Under the pieces are notes generated by a model. That model did no database searches. It had not been told where the DNA came from and saw only the letters and a program-made list of their open reading frames with translations. A program made the translations under genes and the position numbers. Positions 47,894-59,958 of a stretch of 64,000 nucleotides of DNA are shown here, piece by piece; within the stretch, counting starts at the first letter, position 1; every line of letters begins with the position of its first letter. Source of the stretch: Paranoxybacillus vitaminiphilus. GTDB lineage: Bacteria; Bacillota; Bacilli; Bacillales; Anoxybacillaceae. Location of the stretch: positions 218,628 through 282,627 of the forward strand of contig NZ_QLMH01000003.1 of the NCBI RefSeq assembly GCF_003259935.1, read 5' to 3'.

Positions 47894-48118
47894 TTGAAAG
47901 AGAAACCATTTCAACCAAAGCCATTGCTTACAAAAAGAGAAAGAGAAGTGTTTGAATTATTAGTTCAAGATAAAACAACGAAAGAAATTGCAAGCGAGTT
48001 GTTTATAAGTGAAAAAACAGTTCGCAATCATATTTCAAACGCCATGCAAAAGCTTGGAGTTAAGGGGCGCTCTCAAGCTGTAGTTGAATTGTTGCGAATG
48101 GGCGAACTTGAACTATAA
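47894..48118 (+). CDS. gerE: spore germination/coat transcription factor GerE
   Basis: A 74-residue LuxR-type helix-turn-helix protein, nearly identical to B. subtilis GerE from [20 protein letters not shown] through [18 protein letters not shown] to the end. It is the last mother-cell regulator of sporulation and controls spore coat genes. TTG 47894 follows AAGGAGGGTTACAATAC. Confidence 0.98.
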   Translation: MKEKPFQPKPLLTKREREVFELLVQDKTTKEIASELFISEKTVRNHISNAMQKLGVKGRSQAVVELLRMGELEL

Positions 48119-48123
48119 TAAAT

Positions 48124-48244
48124 AGAGGCTGACCTAAAATCAAAGTGTCACCCCGCATAACTCAATATATAGATCACAGCATTGGATAAATGAACTATAT
48201 ATTGTGAAGTGTGCGTGAGGTCCGACACTTATGGGTCAGCCTCT
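48124..48244 (+). repeat. palindromic intergenic repeat, copy 5
   Basis: Outer arms AGAGGCTGACC (48124-48134) and GGTCAGCCTCT (48234-48244) pair perfectly. AAGTGTC/GACACTT and CAATATATAG (48163-48172)/CTATATATTG (48195-48204) pair inside. The loop CATTGGATAAATGAA is shared with copy 7. It lies five bases after gerE. Confidence 0.85.
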
Positions 48245-48355
48245 TTATTATTTTCATTGATTATGCAGGAAAGTGTAGTAAAATGAAAGTTGTGGCACTT
48301 TTGCTTCTATGCTTCTCGCTTGCAATTTGCATAAAAAAGTGTAAAAAATAGTAGA

Positions 48356-48373
48356 GTAAAAACGCGTTTTTAC
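48356..48373 (+). promoter_or_regulatory. perfect palindrome, candidate MarR operator
   Basis: GTAAAAACGCGTTTTTAC is a perfect 18-base palindrome ending 12 bases before the start codon of a MarR-family gene. Its position between the likely -10 region and ribosome binding site suits autorepression. Confidence 0.6.
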
Positions 48374-48385
48374 GGGAGAGATTTT

Positions 48386-48832
48386 ATGACATCTCATTTT
48401 GAACAAAATGATGTCGTTGTCGAGTTGGAAAAGTCGTTGCGTTATGTAGCCGCTATTTTAAAACAAAAGGGAAGGGAAATTTTAACTCAATATCCGATTA
48501 CACCTCCCCAGTTCGTTGCGTTGCAATGGCTCTTGGAAGAAGGGGATATGACAATTGGAGAGCTCTCTAATAAAATGTATTTAGCATTCAGTACGACGAC
48601 GGATCTAGTCGATCGTATGGAGAAAAATCGTTTAGTGGCAAGAGTGAAGGACCAAAATGATCGAAGAGTTGTTCGTATTCATTTATTGCCTGAAGGCGAA
48701 CGAATTATTGAAGAAGTAATCAAGAAACGTCAACAATATTTGTTGGAGGTTCTTAGAAACTTTTCAGAAGAAGAAATTATCTTTTTAGAAAAAAGCTTAA
48801 AAAAACTACATCAAGAAATGAAGAAAGAATGA
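48386..48832 (+). CDS. MarR family regulator YsmB
   Basis: A 148-residue winged-helix regulator: ILTQYPITPPQFVALQWLLEEGDMTIGELSNKM, then AFSTTTDLVDRMEKNRLVARVKDQNDRRVVRIHL with the MarR wing. It sits directly before racE, as ysmB does in B. subtilis, and is separated from it by nine bases. Targets unknown. Confidence 0.9.
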   Translation: MTSHFEQNDVVVELEKSLRYVAAILKQKGREILTQYPITPPQFVALQWLLEEGDMTIGELSNKMYLAFSTTTDLVDRMEKNRLVARVKDQNDRRVVRIHLLPEGERIIEEVIKKRQQYLLEVLRNFSEEEIIFLEKSLKKLHQEMKKE

Positions 48833-48841
48833 GGCGATCAC

Positions 48842-49651
48842 TTGGATAGACCAATTGGTGTTATCGATTCAGGAGTAGGTGGGCTAACTGTTGCGAAAGA
48901 AATTATGCGACAGTTGCCGAAAGAGCAGATTGTTTATTTAGGAGATACAGCAAGATGTCCTTATGGTCCGCGTCCAAAAGAAGAGATTCGTCAGTTTACT
49001 TGGGAGATGACGAATTATTTGTTGCGTTATGATATAAAGATGCTTGTTATTGCTTGTAATACTGCTACAGCTGTTGTTTTAGAGGAAATTCGTGAAAAAC
49101 TTAACATTCCTGTGTTAGGCGTTGTTCATCCCGGTGCGAGGACAGCGTTAAAAATTACGAAAAATTATCATATCGGCGTCATCGGAACGATTGGCACGGT
49201 AAAAAGCGGTGCATATGAAAAAGCGTTAAAATCAATTAATAACAAGGTTCAGGTCCAAAGTTTAGCGTGCCCTAAATTCGTTCCGCTCGTTGAAAGCGGA
49301 AATTTTGAAGGGGAGGAAGCAAAAAAAATTGTCGCACAGTCGCTTGAACCATTGAAGTACAGCGATATTGATACGTTAATTTTAGGCTGCACCCACTATC
49401 CGCTCTTGAGTCCGTTGATTCATGAGTATATGGGGAAAAAGGTAAAACTCATCTGCTCAGGAGATGAGACGGCGAGAGAAGTAAGCACCATTTTACATCA
49501 TAGCGGACTGCTTAACACAGGAGAGCTAGTAAAAGAACATCTCTTTTTAACAACGGGACCAAAGGAACTATTTCAAAAAATTGCATCAAAATGGTTTGAA
49601 CATCCTATCGAAAACATTCAAACAATTGAACTAAAAACTCCTTCGGCTTAA
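48842..49651 (+). CDS. racE: glutamate racemase
   Basis: A 269-residue racemase making D-glutamate for peptidoglycan. It has [17 protein letters not shown], the first catalytic Cys in VIACNTATA and the second in [13 protein letters not shown] 48842 is the start. A terminator stem overlaps its last codons. It is the racE/murI gene of the ysmB-racE-gerM-rph block. Confidence 0.95.
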   Translation: MDRPIGVIDSGVGGLTVAKEIMRQLPKEQIVYLGDTARCPYGPRPKEEIRQFTWEMTNYLLRYDIKMLVIACNTATAVVLEEIREKLNIPVLGVVHPGARTALKITKNYHIGVIGTIGTVKSGAYEKALKSINNKVQVQSLACPKFVPLVESGNFEGEEAKKIVAQSLEPLKYSDIDTLILGCTHYPLLSPLIHEYMGKKVKLICSGDETAREVSTILHHSGLLNTGELVKEHLFLTTGPKELFQKIASKWFEHPIENIQTIELKTPSA

Positions 49652-49667
49652 AGTCGAAGGAGTTTTT
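49636..49667 (+). terminator. intrinsic terminator overlapping the racE stop
   Basis: AACTCCTTCG (49636-49645) pairs with CGAAGGAGTT (49655-49664), then T residues. The racE stop codon lies in the loop. Confidence 0.9.
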
Positions 49668-49732
49668 TATGTTCTAATTTTTTTAAAGGCTCGTATACAT
49701 AGTAGTACAAATTGTCAATAGGAGGGAAAGCT

Positions 49733-50815
49733 ATGTTGAATTGCCGTGCACGCAAGTTTGCTGCTTCAGTCATTGTCTTAACAATGTTACTTAGCGGTTG
49801 CGGTCTGTTCGGAAAAGACGAAGCAGTCAAAGAAATCGACCCACCGCAGGACGTTACGTACTTAGAAGACGGAGAAGCCATACAATCTAGTAAAGAAGGA
49901 GAAAAGCAAACGAGTGAAAAAGAAGAGCAAAAAGCAACAGAAACCGTAAAGAGAGAGTTGTATTTAATTGATAAAAACGGTTTTGTTGTTCCGCAAACAC
50001 TTGAATTGCCAAAAACGGACGCTGTAGCAAAACAAGCTTTAGAATATTTAGTAGAAGGTGGGCCGGTATCAGAAATATTGCCAAACGGCTTCCGTGCTGT
50101 ATTGCCTGCAGATACGCGCGTGCTCGGAGTGAAACTTGAAAACGATGGAACGATCATTGCTGACTTTTCTCGGGAGTTTTCAAATTATCGGAAGGAAGAT
50201 GAAAAGAGGATTTTACAAGCGATTACGTGGACATTGACACAATTTGATAAAGTCAAAAAAGTAAAAATTCGCATTAATGGTCATGACCAAACAGTAATGC
50301 CGGTCAATGGAACGCCGATTCAAGACGGAGTAAGCCGTGAAGATGGCATTAATATCGATACAAGCGGTGTGGTCGATATTACAAATACACAGCCTGTAAC
50401 CGTGTATTTTTTAGCTCAAGAAGATGGGCAGCCTTACTATGTTCCGGTTACACGCCGGGTTTCTAATAAAGAGGAAGATCGTGTTGTTGCTATCGTCAAT
50501 GAATTAATTAAAGGCCCTAGCTATACAAGCGGACTGTTAAGCGATTTTCAAGCAGACGTGAAGCTGTTGGATCAACCAAAATATGAAAATGGCAAAGTGA
50601 CGTTGAACTTTAATGATGGCATTTACGGAAGTAAAGAGAAAAATGTCATTTCTGAGCATGTCCTAAATTCGCTTGTTCTTTCATTAACAGAACAAGAAGG
50701 AATTGAAAGTGTAGCGGTGACCGTAAATGGAAAAGCGAATCTTGTGAAAGAAGATGGAAAATCACTAGCTGAGCCGGTAACAAGGCCAGAAAATGTGAAC
50801 ATAGGTAGTTTTTAA
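49733..50815 (+). CDS. gerM: germination/sporulation lipoprotein GerM
   Basis: A 360-residue lipoprotein: signal sequence with lipobox LLSGC, an acidic linker, and two GerMN domains (about 80-195 and 220-345; LVEGGPVSEILPNGFRAVLP and IVNELIKGPSYTSGLLSDF are the matching openings). GerM supports engulfment-stage septal complexes and germination in B. subtilis. ATG 49733 after ATAGGAGGGAAAGC; the longer frame has no ribosome binding site. Confidence 0.93.
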   Translation: MLNCRARKFAASVIVLTMLLSGCGLFGKDEAVKEIDPPQDVTYLEDGEAIQSSKEGEKQTSEKEEQKATETVKRELYLIDKNGFVVPQTLELPKTDAVAKQALEYLVEGGPVSEILPNGFRAVLPADTRVLGVKLENDGTIIADFSREFSNYRKEDEKRILQAITWTLTQFDKVKKVKIRINGHDQTVMPVNGTPIQDGVSREDGINIDTSGVVDITNTQPVTVYFLAQEDGQPYYVPVTRRVSNKEEDRVVAIVNELIKGPSYTSGLLSDFQADVKLLDQPKYENGKVTLNFNDGIYGSKEKNVISEHVLNSLVLSLTEQEGIESVAVTVNGKANLVKEDGKSLAEPVTRPENVNIGSF

Positions 50816-50826
50816 AAAACTTTTTT

Positions 50827-50835
50827 TGCTATACT
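50827..50835 (+). promoter_or_regulatory. extended -10 element before rph
   Basis: TGCTATACT is an extended -10 element following a T tract. A weak GGC/GCC hairpin with AGAGG/CCTCT arms follows at about 50850-50880. The promoter would serve rph, rdgB and ysnB. Confidence 0.5.
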
Positions 50836-50913
50836 ATATAAAGGGTAATAAGAGGTAGGCAATGAAGCCGCCTCTTTCTGTTTATTCAGAGCGCTAAGGA
50901 GGTTTGCTTTTTA

Positions 50914-51675
50914 ATGAGAGTAGATGGAAGAGAAAAACGTCAGATGCGACCAGTACATATTGAAACAAATTACATAAAACATGCAGAAGGTTCGGTTCTT
51001 ATTTCTATAGGAGATACGAAAGTGATTTGTACAGCCAGCATTGATGATAAAGTTCCGCCGTTCATGCGCGGTGAAGGAAAAGGATGGATTACTGCTGAAT
51101 ATGCGATGCTGCCGCGGGCAACAGAGCAGCGCAATCCTCGTGAATCAAGCAAGGGAAAAGTTTCCGGACGTACGATGGAAATTCAGCGTCTCATCGGCCG
51201 TGCTTTACGCTCCGTTGTTGATTTGCAAAAACTTGGCGAAAAGACGATTTGGATTGACTGTGACGTCATTCAGGCGGATGGCGGAACACGCACGGCATCG
51301 ATTACAGGAGCGTTTGTAGCAATGGTGTTAGCATTAGCTAAGCTCGTAGAAGAAGAAAAACTTGCGGAATTACCGATTACCGATTTTCTTGCTGCGACTT
51401 CAGTTGGCATTGATTCGGAACACGGGGTCATTTTAGATTTAAATTATGCGGAAGACTCTAAAGCGGAAGTCGATATGAATGTCGTGATGACAGGAGAAGG
51501 GAATTTTGTTGAAATTCAGGGGACAGGAGAGGAGTCCACTTTTTCCCGCGAGCAATTAAACGAATTATTAGAAACAGCAGAAATAGGAATTCGTGAACTG
51601 ATCGAGATTCAAAAACAAGTACTAGGAGATCTGGTCGAGAAAATACCATGTTCGGAAAGAGTGGGAGAACAGTGA
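50914..51675 (+). CDS. rph: ribonuclease PH
   Basis: A 253-residue phosphorolytic 3' exoribonuclease for tRNA ends. It shows [27 protein letters not shown], the phosphate-binding [15 protein letters not shown], and [24 protein letters not shown] 50914 after CTAAGGAGGTTTGC. Its stop overlaps the GTG of the next gene (GTGA). Confidence 0.97.
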   Translation: MRVDGREKRQMRPVHIETNYIKHAEGSVLISIGDTKVICTASIDDKVPPFMRGEGKGWITAEYAMLPRATEQRNPRESSKGKVSGRTMEIQRLIGRALRSVVDLQKLGEKTIWIDCDVIQADGGTRTASITGAFVAMVLALAKLVEEEKLAELPITDFLAATSVGIDSEHGVILDLNYAEDSKAEVDMNVVMTGEGNFVEIQGTGEESTFSREQLNELLETAEIGIRELIEIQKQVLGDLVEKIPCSERVGEQ

Positions 51676-52286
51676 AAGAAGTTATTATCGCTACGAAAAA
51701 TGCTGGGAAAGTAAAAGAATTTCAAACGCTATTTGCTGAAAAAGGAGTTGAAGTAAAATCGCTTTTAGACTTTGAAAACGCTCCTGATGTTGAAGAAACG
51801 GGGGAAACGTTTGCCGAAAATGCGATTTTAAAAGCGGAAACAATCGCCAACTATTTGAATAAAGTGGTGATTGCCGATGATTCCGGGTTGGCGGTTGATG
51901 CATTAGACGGCAGACCAGGTGTCTACTCTGCCCGTTATGCCGGTGAGCATAAAAATGACAAGGAAAATATCGCTAAAGTACTTGAGGAATTAAAAGGGGT
52001 TCCTTTTGAAAAACGAACAGCCCGCTTTCATTGCGCTTTGGCAGTTGCCGTTCCTCGTCAGCGCACCGTTGTAGTCGAAGGAACATGTGAAGGATATATT
52101 GCAGAAACACAAACGGGAACGAACGGTTTTGGCTACGATCCGATTTTTTATGTACCAGAGAAACAAAAAACGATGGCAGAACTGTCAAAAGAAGAAAAAA
52201 ATAAAATTAGCCACCGGGCGAATGCATTAAAAAAATTAGAAAAAATATGGGACGAGATTTTTGATACTGAGGAGCAAGTGAAATGA
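51672..52286 (+). CDS. rdgB: XTP/dITP diphosphatase
   Basis: A 204-residue HAM1/RdgB pyrophosphatase that removes non-canonical purine nucleotides. [53 protein letters not shown] and [13 protein letters not shown] are the family motifs. GTG 51672, overlapping the rph stop and preceded by GGGAG, is chosen over an upstream ATG inside rph. B. subtilis counterpart ysnA. Confidence 0.94.
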   Translation: MKEVIIATKNAGKVKEFQTLFAEKGVEVKSLLDFENAPDVEETGETFAENAILKAETIANYLNKVVIADDSGLAVDALDGRPGVYSARYAGEHKNDKENIAKVLEELKGVPFEKRTARFHCALAVAVPRQRTVVVEGTCEGYIAETQTGTNGFGYDPIFYVPEKQKTMAELSKEEKNKISHRANALKKLEKIWDEIFDTEEQVK

Positions 52287-52798
52287 AAGTATTAATTGTT
52301 AGTGACAGTCACGGATTAACAAAAGAGCTTGAGGAAATAAAAAATCGCCATTTTGGGAAAGTAGATGCTTTTATTCATTGTGGTGATTCCGAATTATCGT
52401 ATGGCAGCTCTGAACTGCAAGATTTTTTGTATGTTCGTGGCAACTGTGATTTTGCAAAGGAATTTCCGGAAGAACGAACGGAAGACATTCAAGGTGTTCG
52501 CTTTTTTATCACTCATGGTCATCGCTATAATGTAAAGATGACATTAATGAATCTTTATTATCGCGCCCAAGAAACAGGGGCAAACGTCGTATGTTTTGGT
52601 CATTCCCACATTGCCGGAGCGGAAAACATCAACGGCATTTTGTTTATTAACCCAGGAAGTATATATTTGCCGCGCATGAGAAAAGAAAAAACATATGTCA
52701 TACTTGAGATCGATGAAGAAAAAGCAACGGTATATTTTTATGATATTCATGGCGATAAAATCCCATCTTTATCACAAACATTTTCACGATTAGGCTGA
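52283..52798 (+). CDS. metallophosphoesterase, YfcE/MJ0936 type (YsnB)
   Basis: A 171-residue phosphodiesterase with the metal-site motifs [30 protein letters not shown] and FGHSHIAGA in order. It overlaps rdgB by four bases. Its last two sense codons and the stop lie inside the left arm of a palindromic repeat, so the original C-terminus may have been altered by that element. Substrate unknown. Confidence 0.92.
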   Translation: MKVLIVSDSHGLTKELEEIKNRHFGKVDAFIHCGDSELSYGSSELQDFLYVRGNCDFAKEFPEERTEDIQGVRFFITHGHRYNVKMTLMNLYYRAQETGANVVCFGHSHIAGAENINGILFINPGSIYLPRMRKEKTYVILEIDEEKATVYFYDIHGDKIPSLSQTFSRLG

Positions 52799-52890
52799 CC
52801 TGAAAATGTCTGGCCTCACGCTAAACCATCATATATAGTGTTCCCATCTAATTATGCACTATATATGATGGCTGTGAGGCGAGTCAGCCT
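52792..52890 (+). repeat. palindromic intergenic repeat, copy 6
   Basis: AGGCTGAC (52792-52799) pairs with GTCAGCCT (52883-52890), GCCTCACG with TGTGAGGC, and CCATCATATATAGTG (52826-52840) with CACTATATATGATGG (52857-52871), a perfect 15-base-pair inner stem. The left arm supplies the ysnB stop codon. Confidence 0.82.
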
Positions 52891-52907
52891 CTCCGTTTAT
52901 AATTGTA

Positions 52908-52936
52908 TTGACTTTATGACATTAGTTGTTTATAAT
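52908..52936 (+). promoter_or_regulatory. strong promoter upstream of the tRNA-Arg repeat array
   Basis: TTGACT (52908-52913) and TATAAT (52931-52936) are 17 bases apart. This was probably the original tRNA promoter; it is now about 510 bases from the intact tRNA because of the tandem units between them. Confidence 0.85.
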
Positions 52937-52967
52937 AATAACTGTCTTTGAAATTGAATATCATTGT

Positions 52968-53445
52968 GTCCCAGTAGCTCAGCAACGAGCGATACATCGA
53001 TGAGTTGGCTGCGAGTTGTCCCGACGCATCCATCATCCTCGAATAAACGAGGAGAGGAAGGGGCAGGATAGAGCACGATCGAATTTGCATCATTGAAGTA
53101 ACATCAGCGCACCACTCGAGCCGCTTCTTGAATAAGCTTACTGAGAGTGGGGCGGCGGTAAAAACTGAGAAAGTAGCAATAAAATCAAATATAATTTTAA
53201 TACTGTGTCCCAGTAGCTCAGCAACGAGCGATACATCGATGAGTTGGCTGCGAGTTGTCCCGACGCATCCATCATCCTCGAATAAACGAGGAGAGGAAGG
53301 GACAGGATAGAGCACGATCGAATTTGCATCATTGAAGTAACATCAGCGCACCACTCGAGCCGCTTCTTGAATAAGCTTACTGAGAGTGGGGCGGCGGTAA
53401 AAACTGAGAAAGTAGCAATAAAATCAAATATAATTTTAATACTGT
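52968..53445 (+). repeat. two tandem 239-bp units, each starting with the tRNA-Arg 5' end
   Basis: Unit 1 is 52968-53206 and unit 2 is 53207-53445; they differ at one base (G53063, A53302). Each begins with GTCCCAGTAGCTCAGCA, the first 17 bases of the tRNA that follows, then about 77 unrelated bases including a CCTCG/CGAGG hairpin, then CAGGATAGAGCA (the next tRNA D-arm segment), then unrelated sequence. Each unit ends with TATAAT 12 bases before the next tRNA 5' end. The shared junction TGTGTCCCAGTAGCTCAGCA recurs three times. No convincing coding frame. Confidence 0.9.
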
Positions 53446-53519
53446 GTCCCAGTAGCTCAGCAGGATAGAGCAGCGGCCTTCTAAGCCGTCGGTCGGGAGT
53501 TCGAATCTCTCCTGGGACG
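53446..53519 (+). tRNA. tRNA-Arg (anticodon UCU)
   Basis: Acceptor stem GTCCCAG/CTGGGAC with discriminator G, D-stem GCTC/GAGC, anticodon stem GCGGC/GCCGT with loop CTTCTAA (anticodon TCT), and T arm GGGAG-TTCGAAT-CTCTC. CCA is not encoded. It reads AGA codons. An intrinsic terminator follows directly. Two partial copies of its 5' end lie upstream in tandem units. Confidence 0.96.
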
Positions 53520-53523
53520 TGTG

Positions 53524-53560
53524 AAAACCTCTCTTTCCGGATTTGGAAAGAGAGGTTTTT
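53524..53560 (+). terminator. tRNA-Arg terminator
   Basis: AAAACCTCTCTTTCC pairs perfectly with GGAAAGAGAGGTTTT across six bases, followed by T residues. Confidence 0.93.
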
Positions 53561-53696
53561 GTTTGTCTTAAAAATGTATTTCTTAAACCAGGATAATGAA
53601 CGAAGTAAAAATTTTTTAAATCTTAAAATCCTTGATTTCACCGCAATGAAAGCGCATACAAATATTCTAATAAATCTAAATATTACAAAAATGGTA

Positions 53697-53725
53697 TTGA
53701 CTCTTCTTAGGATTGGTCGTATGAT
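53697..53725 (+). promoter_or_regulatory. ilvE promoter
   Basis: TTGACT (53697-53702) and TATGAT (53720-53725) are 17 bases apart, about 85 bases before the ilvE start. The A/T-rich stretch 53563-53696 ahead of it shows nothing else. Confidence 0.82.
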
Positions 53726-53812
53726 AATTTTCAAACAAGTCAAACAAGTTCGATAAATAAATGGAAGTGCAGCTAAGGAAAGTGCTACTTGCAAGGGAAG
53801 AGGGGAATAACA

Positions 53813-54715
53813 GTGAATGAACAATGGATTTTTTTAAACGATGAATTTGTTACGAAAGAAAACGCGAAAATTTCTGTTTATGATCACGGTTTTTTATACG
53901 GAGATGGAGTGTTTGAAGGAATTCGCGTCTACAGCGGAAACGTGTTTCGCTTGAAAGAACATATTGATCGGCTTTATAGATCGGCAAAGTCTATTTTGCT
54001 TAATATCCCTTACACAAAAGAAGAACTAACAGACATTATTATTCAGACAATACAAAAAAATGGGTATCAGGATGCTTACATTCGCGTCGTTGTTTCCCGC
54101 GGCGTTGGCGATTTGGGGCTTGATCCTTACAAGTGTAAAAAACCGCAAGTTGTCGTTATTGTCGAACCGTTAGCGATTTTTCCGAAACATTTGTATGAAA
54201 CAGGAATTGAGGTTATTACAGTTCCAACGCGACGGAATCGTCCGGATGTTCTCAGCCCAAAAGTGAAATCTCTTAACTATTTGAATAACGTTTTAGTAAG
54301 AATTGAAGCCCACTTAGCCAATGTCAGCGAAGCGATCATGTTAAATGATCAAGGATATGTCGCTGAAGGATCGGCCGATAACGTATTTATCGTGAAAAAC
54401 GGCGTGCTTTATACACCGCCTGGATATGTCGGCGCCCTTGAAGGAATTACGCGTGATGCAATTATTGAAATTGCCCAAGAACTTGGCTATGTCGTCAAAG
54501 AAGAACCGTTTACTCGCCATGATGTCTACACGGCTGACGAAGTATTTTTAACCGGAACAGCAGCCGAAGTGATTGCTGTTGTTAAAGTTGATGGCCGCGT
54601 TATTGGCGATGGAGTGCCGGGAGAACATACAAAACGACTGCTTGATGCTTTCAGACAGCGGGTTGTTACTGAAGGTGTAAAAGTATATCAAGGCTCTAAT
54701 GCGAATGTAGGATAA
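53813..54715 (+). CDS. ilvE: branched-chain amino acid aminotransferase
   Basis: A 300-residue fold-IV PLP aminotransferase, last step to valine, isoleucine and leucine. YDHGFLYGDGVFEGIRVYSG, the PLP lysine in LSPKVKSLNYLNNVL, EGSADNVFIVKNGVLYTPP and LTGTAAEVIAVVKVDGR are conserved. GTG 53813 after AAGAGGGGAATAACA is chosen; the longer frame has no ribosome binding site. It lies upstream of the T box, so it is not itself under T-box control unless read-through occurs. Confidence 0.94.
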   Translation: MNEQWIFLNDEFVTKENAKISVYDHGFLYGDGVFEGIRVYSGNVFRLKEHIDRLYRSAKSILLNIPYTKEELTDIIIQTIQKNGYQDAYIRVVVSRGVGDLGLDPYKCKKPQVVVIVEPLAIFPKHLYETGIEVITVPTRRNRPDVLSPKVKSLNYLNNVLVRIEAHLANVSEAIMLNDQGYVAEGSADNVFIVKNGVLYTPPGYVGALEGITRDAIIEIAQELGYVVKEEPFTRHDVYTADEVFLTGTAAEVIAVVKVDGRVIGDGVPGEHTKRLLDAFRQRVVTEGVKVYQGSNANVG

Positions 54716-54729
54716 TTTTTTAATAAAGT

Positions 54730-55092
54730 AAAAGCGTTGAAGAGGATAAGTAGTCAGCGGGGAAGGCATCTACAGAGAGCCGGGGAAGCTGGAAACCGGC
54801 GATGCCGCCGCTTGATGAACTCCCCTCTGAGCGCCAGCCTGAACGTGACCGACTAGTAGGGTTGGCCGGGTGGAAAATTTCCACTCGTTATTAAAATGAG
54901 TGTGTTCCAAAAGCAAATGTCAGATCCCCATACCATTGGAAATAAGCGATTATGGGAGGATGGACACTTGCGGGAATGCACTCGTGAGGTGGTCGTGATG
55001 ACCACGAAGAAGGGTGGTACCGCGGAAAGTGAACCTTTTCGCCCCTTTGACTTTCGAGGAGAAGGTCTGTATGGGGTGAAGAGGTTTTTTTA
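54730..55092 (+). promoter_or_regulatory. T-box leader of the ilv-leu operon (probable leucine specifier)
   Basis: The conserved T-box sequence AAGGGTGGTACCGCGG is at 55010-55025. Stem I shows the AGTAG bulge (near 54749), the AGAGA/GCCGG apical part and a specifier region GAACTC (54817-54822), giving a CUC leucine codon. A terminator follows: AACCTTTTCGCCCC (55032-55045) with GGGGTGAAGAGGTT (55073-55086) and a T run. Uncharged tRNA-Leu should favour read-through into ilvB. Confidence 0.95.
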
Positions 55093-55121
55093 GTTCAATA
55101 ATTTTTTAGGGGGAAGGATGG

Positions 55122-56836
55122 ATGACGACAAAGATGAAAGTGGAAGAAAAAAGGCTGCAAAAGACAAAAATCAGCGGGGCATCGATGTTGGTTGAAGCAT
55201 TAAAAGCAGAAAAGGTTGAAGTGATTTTTGGTTATCCAGGCGGCGCGGTGTTGCCGATTTATGACAAGTTGTATGATTCAGGTGTATTTCATGTATTGAC
55301 GCGGCATGAACAAGGAGCCATTCATGCAGCAGAAGGATATGCACGAATTTCCGGAAAGCCGGGAGTTGTCATTGCTACATCAGGCCCTGGAGCTACTAAT
55401 ATCGTAACAGGTTTGACAGATGCGCTGATTGACTCGATTCCGCTTGTTGTATTTACAGGACAGGTTGCTACACATGTCATTGGATCTGACGCATTTCAGG
55501 AAGCTGATGTTGTTGGAATTACAATGCCAATTACAAAACATAATTATCAAGTTCGCGACATTAATGAACTGCCAAGAATTATTAAGGAAGCATTCCATAT
55601 TGCTACAACGGGCCGTCCCGGTCCTGTATTAATTGATATTCCTAAAGATATTACGACGCTTGAAGCGGAATTTGATTATGAGCAAGAGGTGAAGCTGCCG
55701 GGGTATCAGCCAACTATCCGCCCGAATCATTTACAAATTCGCAAGCTAGTTGAAGCGGTAAGCCAAGCGAAAAAACCGGTGATTTTAGCTGGTGCTGGCG
55801 TGCTTCATGCCAACGCTGCAGATGAGCTTAAACAATATGCAGAGCAGCAGAATATTCCAGTTGTCCATACACTATTAGGCTTAGGTGGATTCCCGGCAGA
55901 TCATCCTCTGTTTTTAGGAATGGCTGGTATGCATGGCACGTACACAGCGAACATGGCGTTATACGAATGTGATTTATTGATCAATATTGGAGCGCGTTTT
56001 GATGATCGGGTGACAGGAAATTTAAAATATTTTGCGCCAAAAGCAACCGTTGCACATATCGATATTGACCCAGCGGAGATTGGGAAAAACGTTCCGACAC
56101 AAATTCCGGTTGTCGGCGATGCAAAAGAAGCGTTGAAAGAGCTGATTCATCAGGAAGGGAAGCCGGGAGATACTGCGGCATGGCACGAACAGCTGAGAAA
56201 ATGGAAACAAGAGTACCCGCTTATGTATAAAAACGATGCCAACACAATAAAACCGCAAAAGTTAATTGAGCTTATTTATGAGCTGACAGGCGGAGAAGCT
56301 ATCGTTACAACGGACGTTGGACAGCATCAAATGTGGACTGCACAATATTACAAATTTACGAAACCGCATCGCTGGGTCACTTCGGGAGGACTTGGGACAA
56401 TGGGGTTCGGACTTCCGGCTGCCATTGGTGCGCAGCTGGCTGAGCCAAAAGCGACTGTTGTTTCGATTGTCGGCGATGCTGGATTTCAAATGACGCTGCA
56501 AGAGCTATCTGTGATTCACGAGCTCAATCTTCCAATTAAGATAGTCATTGTGAATAACCAGTCTCTCGGAATGGTTCGGCAATGGCAAGAAATTTTTTAC
56601 GAAAAACGTTATTCACATTCTTTAATTCCTAATCAACCAGACTTTGTAAAATTAGCTGAAGCTTATAAAATTAAAGGCTTTCGGGCGAAAAATGAGGAAG
56701 AAGCTGTAAGAGTTTTAAAAGAAGCGTTCTCGACAAATGAGCCGGTGTTGCTTGATTTTCATGTGACTGCTGATGAAAATGTATATCCAATGGTCGCACC
56801 TGGCAAAGGGTTGCATGAAATGGTGGGGGTGAAACT

Positions 56837-56840
<4 letters not shown>
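55122..56840 (+). CDS. ilvB: acetolactate synthase large subunit
   Basis: A 572-residue thiamine-diphosphate enzyme. The catalytic Glu lies in [21 protein letters not shown]-contact segments follow, and the TPP/Mg site is [30 protein letters not shown]. It makes acetolactate and acetohydroxybutyrate with the IlvN subunit. ATG 55122 after AGGGGGAAGGATGG; the stop overlaps ilvN (GTGA). Confidence 0.97.
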
Positions 56841-59943
<3,103 letters not shown>

Positions 59944-59958
59944 TGAAGGAGGATGAAC

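Noticed and set aside
52914-53315. Possible tyrosine recombinase C-terminus (SLVAELLGHS) on the - strand of the tandem unit
   Set aside because: The LLGH-like peptide arises from the tRNA 5' sequence itself, and no catalytic Arg, His or Tyr context is present nearby.
52968-53520. CRISPR-like array
   Set aside because: Only two 239-bp units without short regular spacers; explained by the tRNA-associated repeats.
53138-53824. Long - strand open frame running through the tRNA and tandem units
   Set aside because: It is the familiar artefact of translating a tRNA gene in reverse (RRPLLYPAELLGH) and merely stays open through the repeats; no ribosome binding site or family match.
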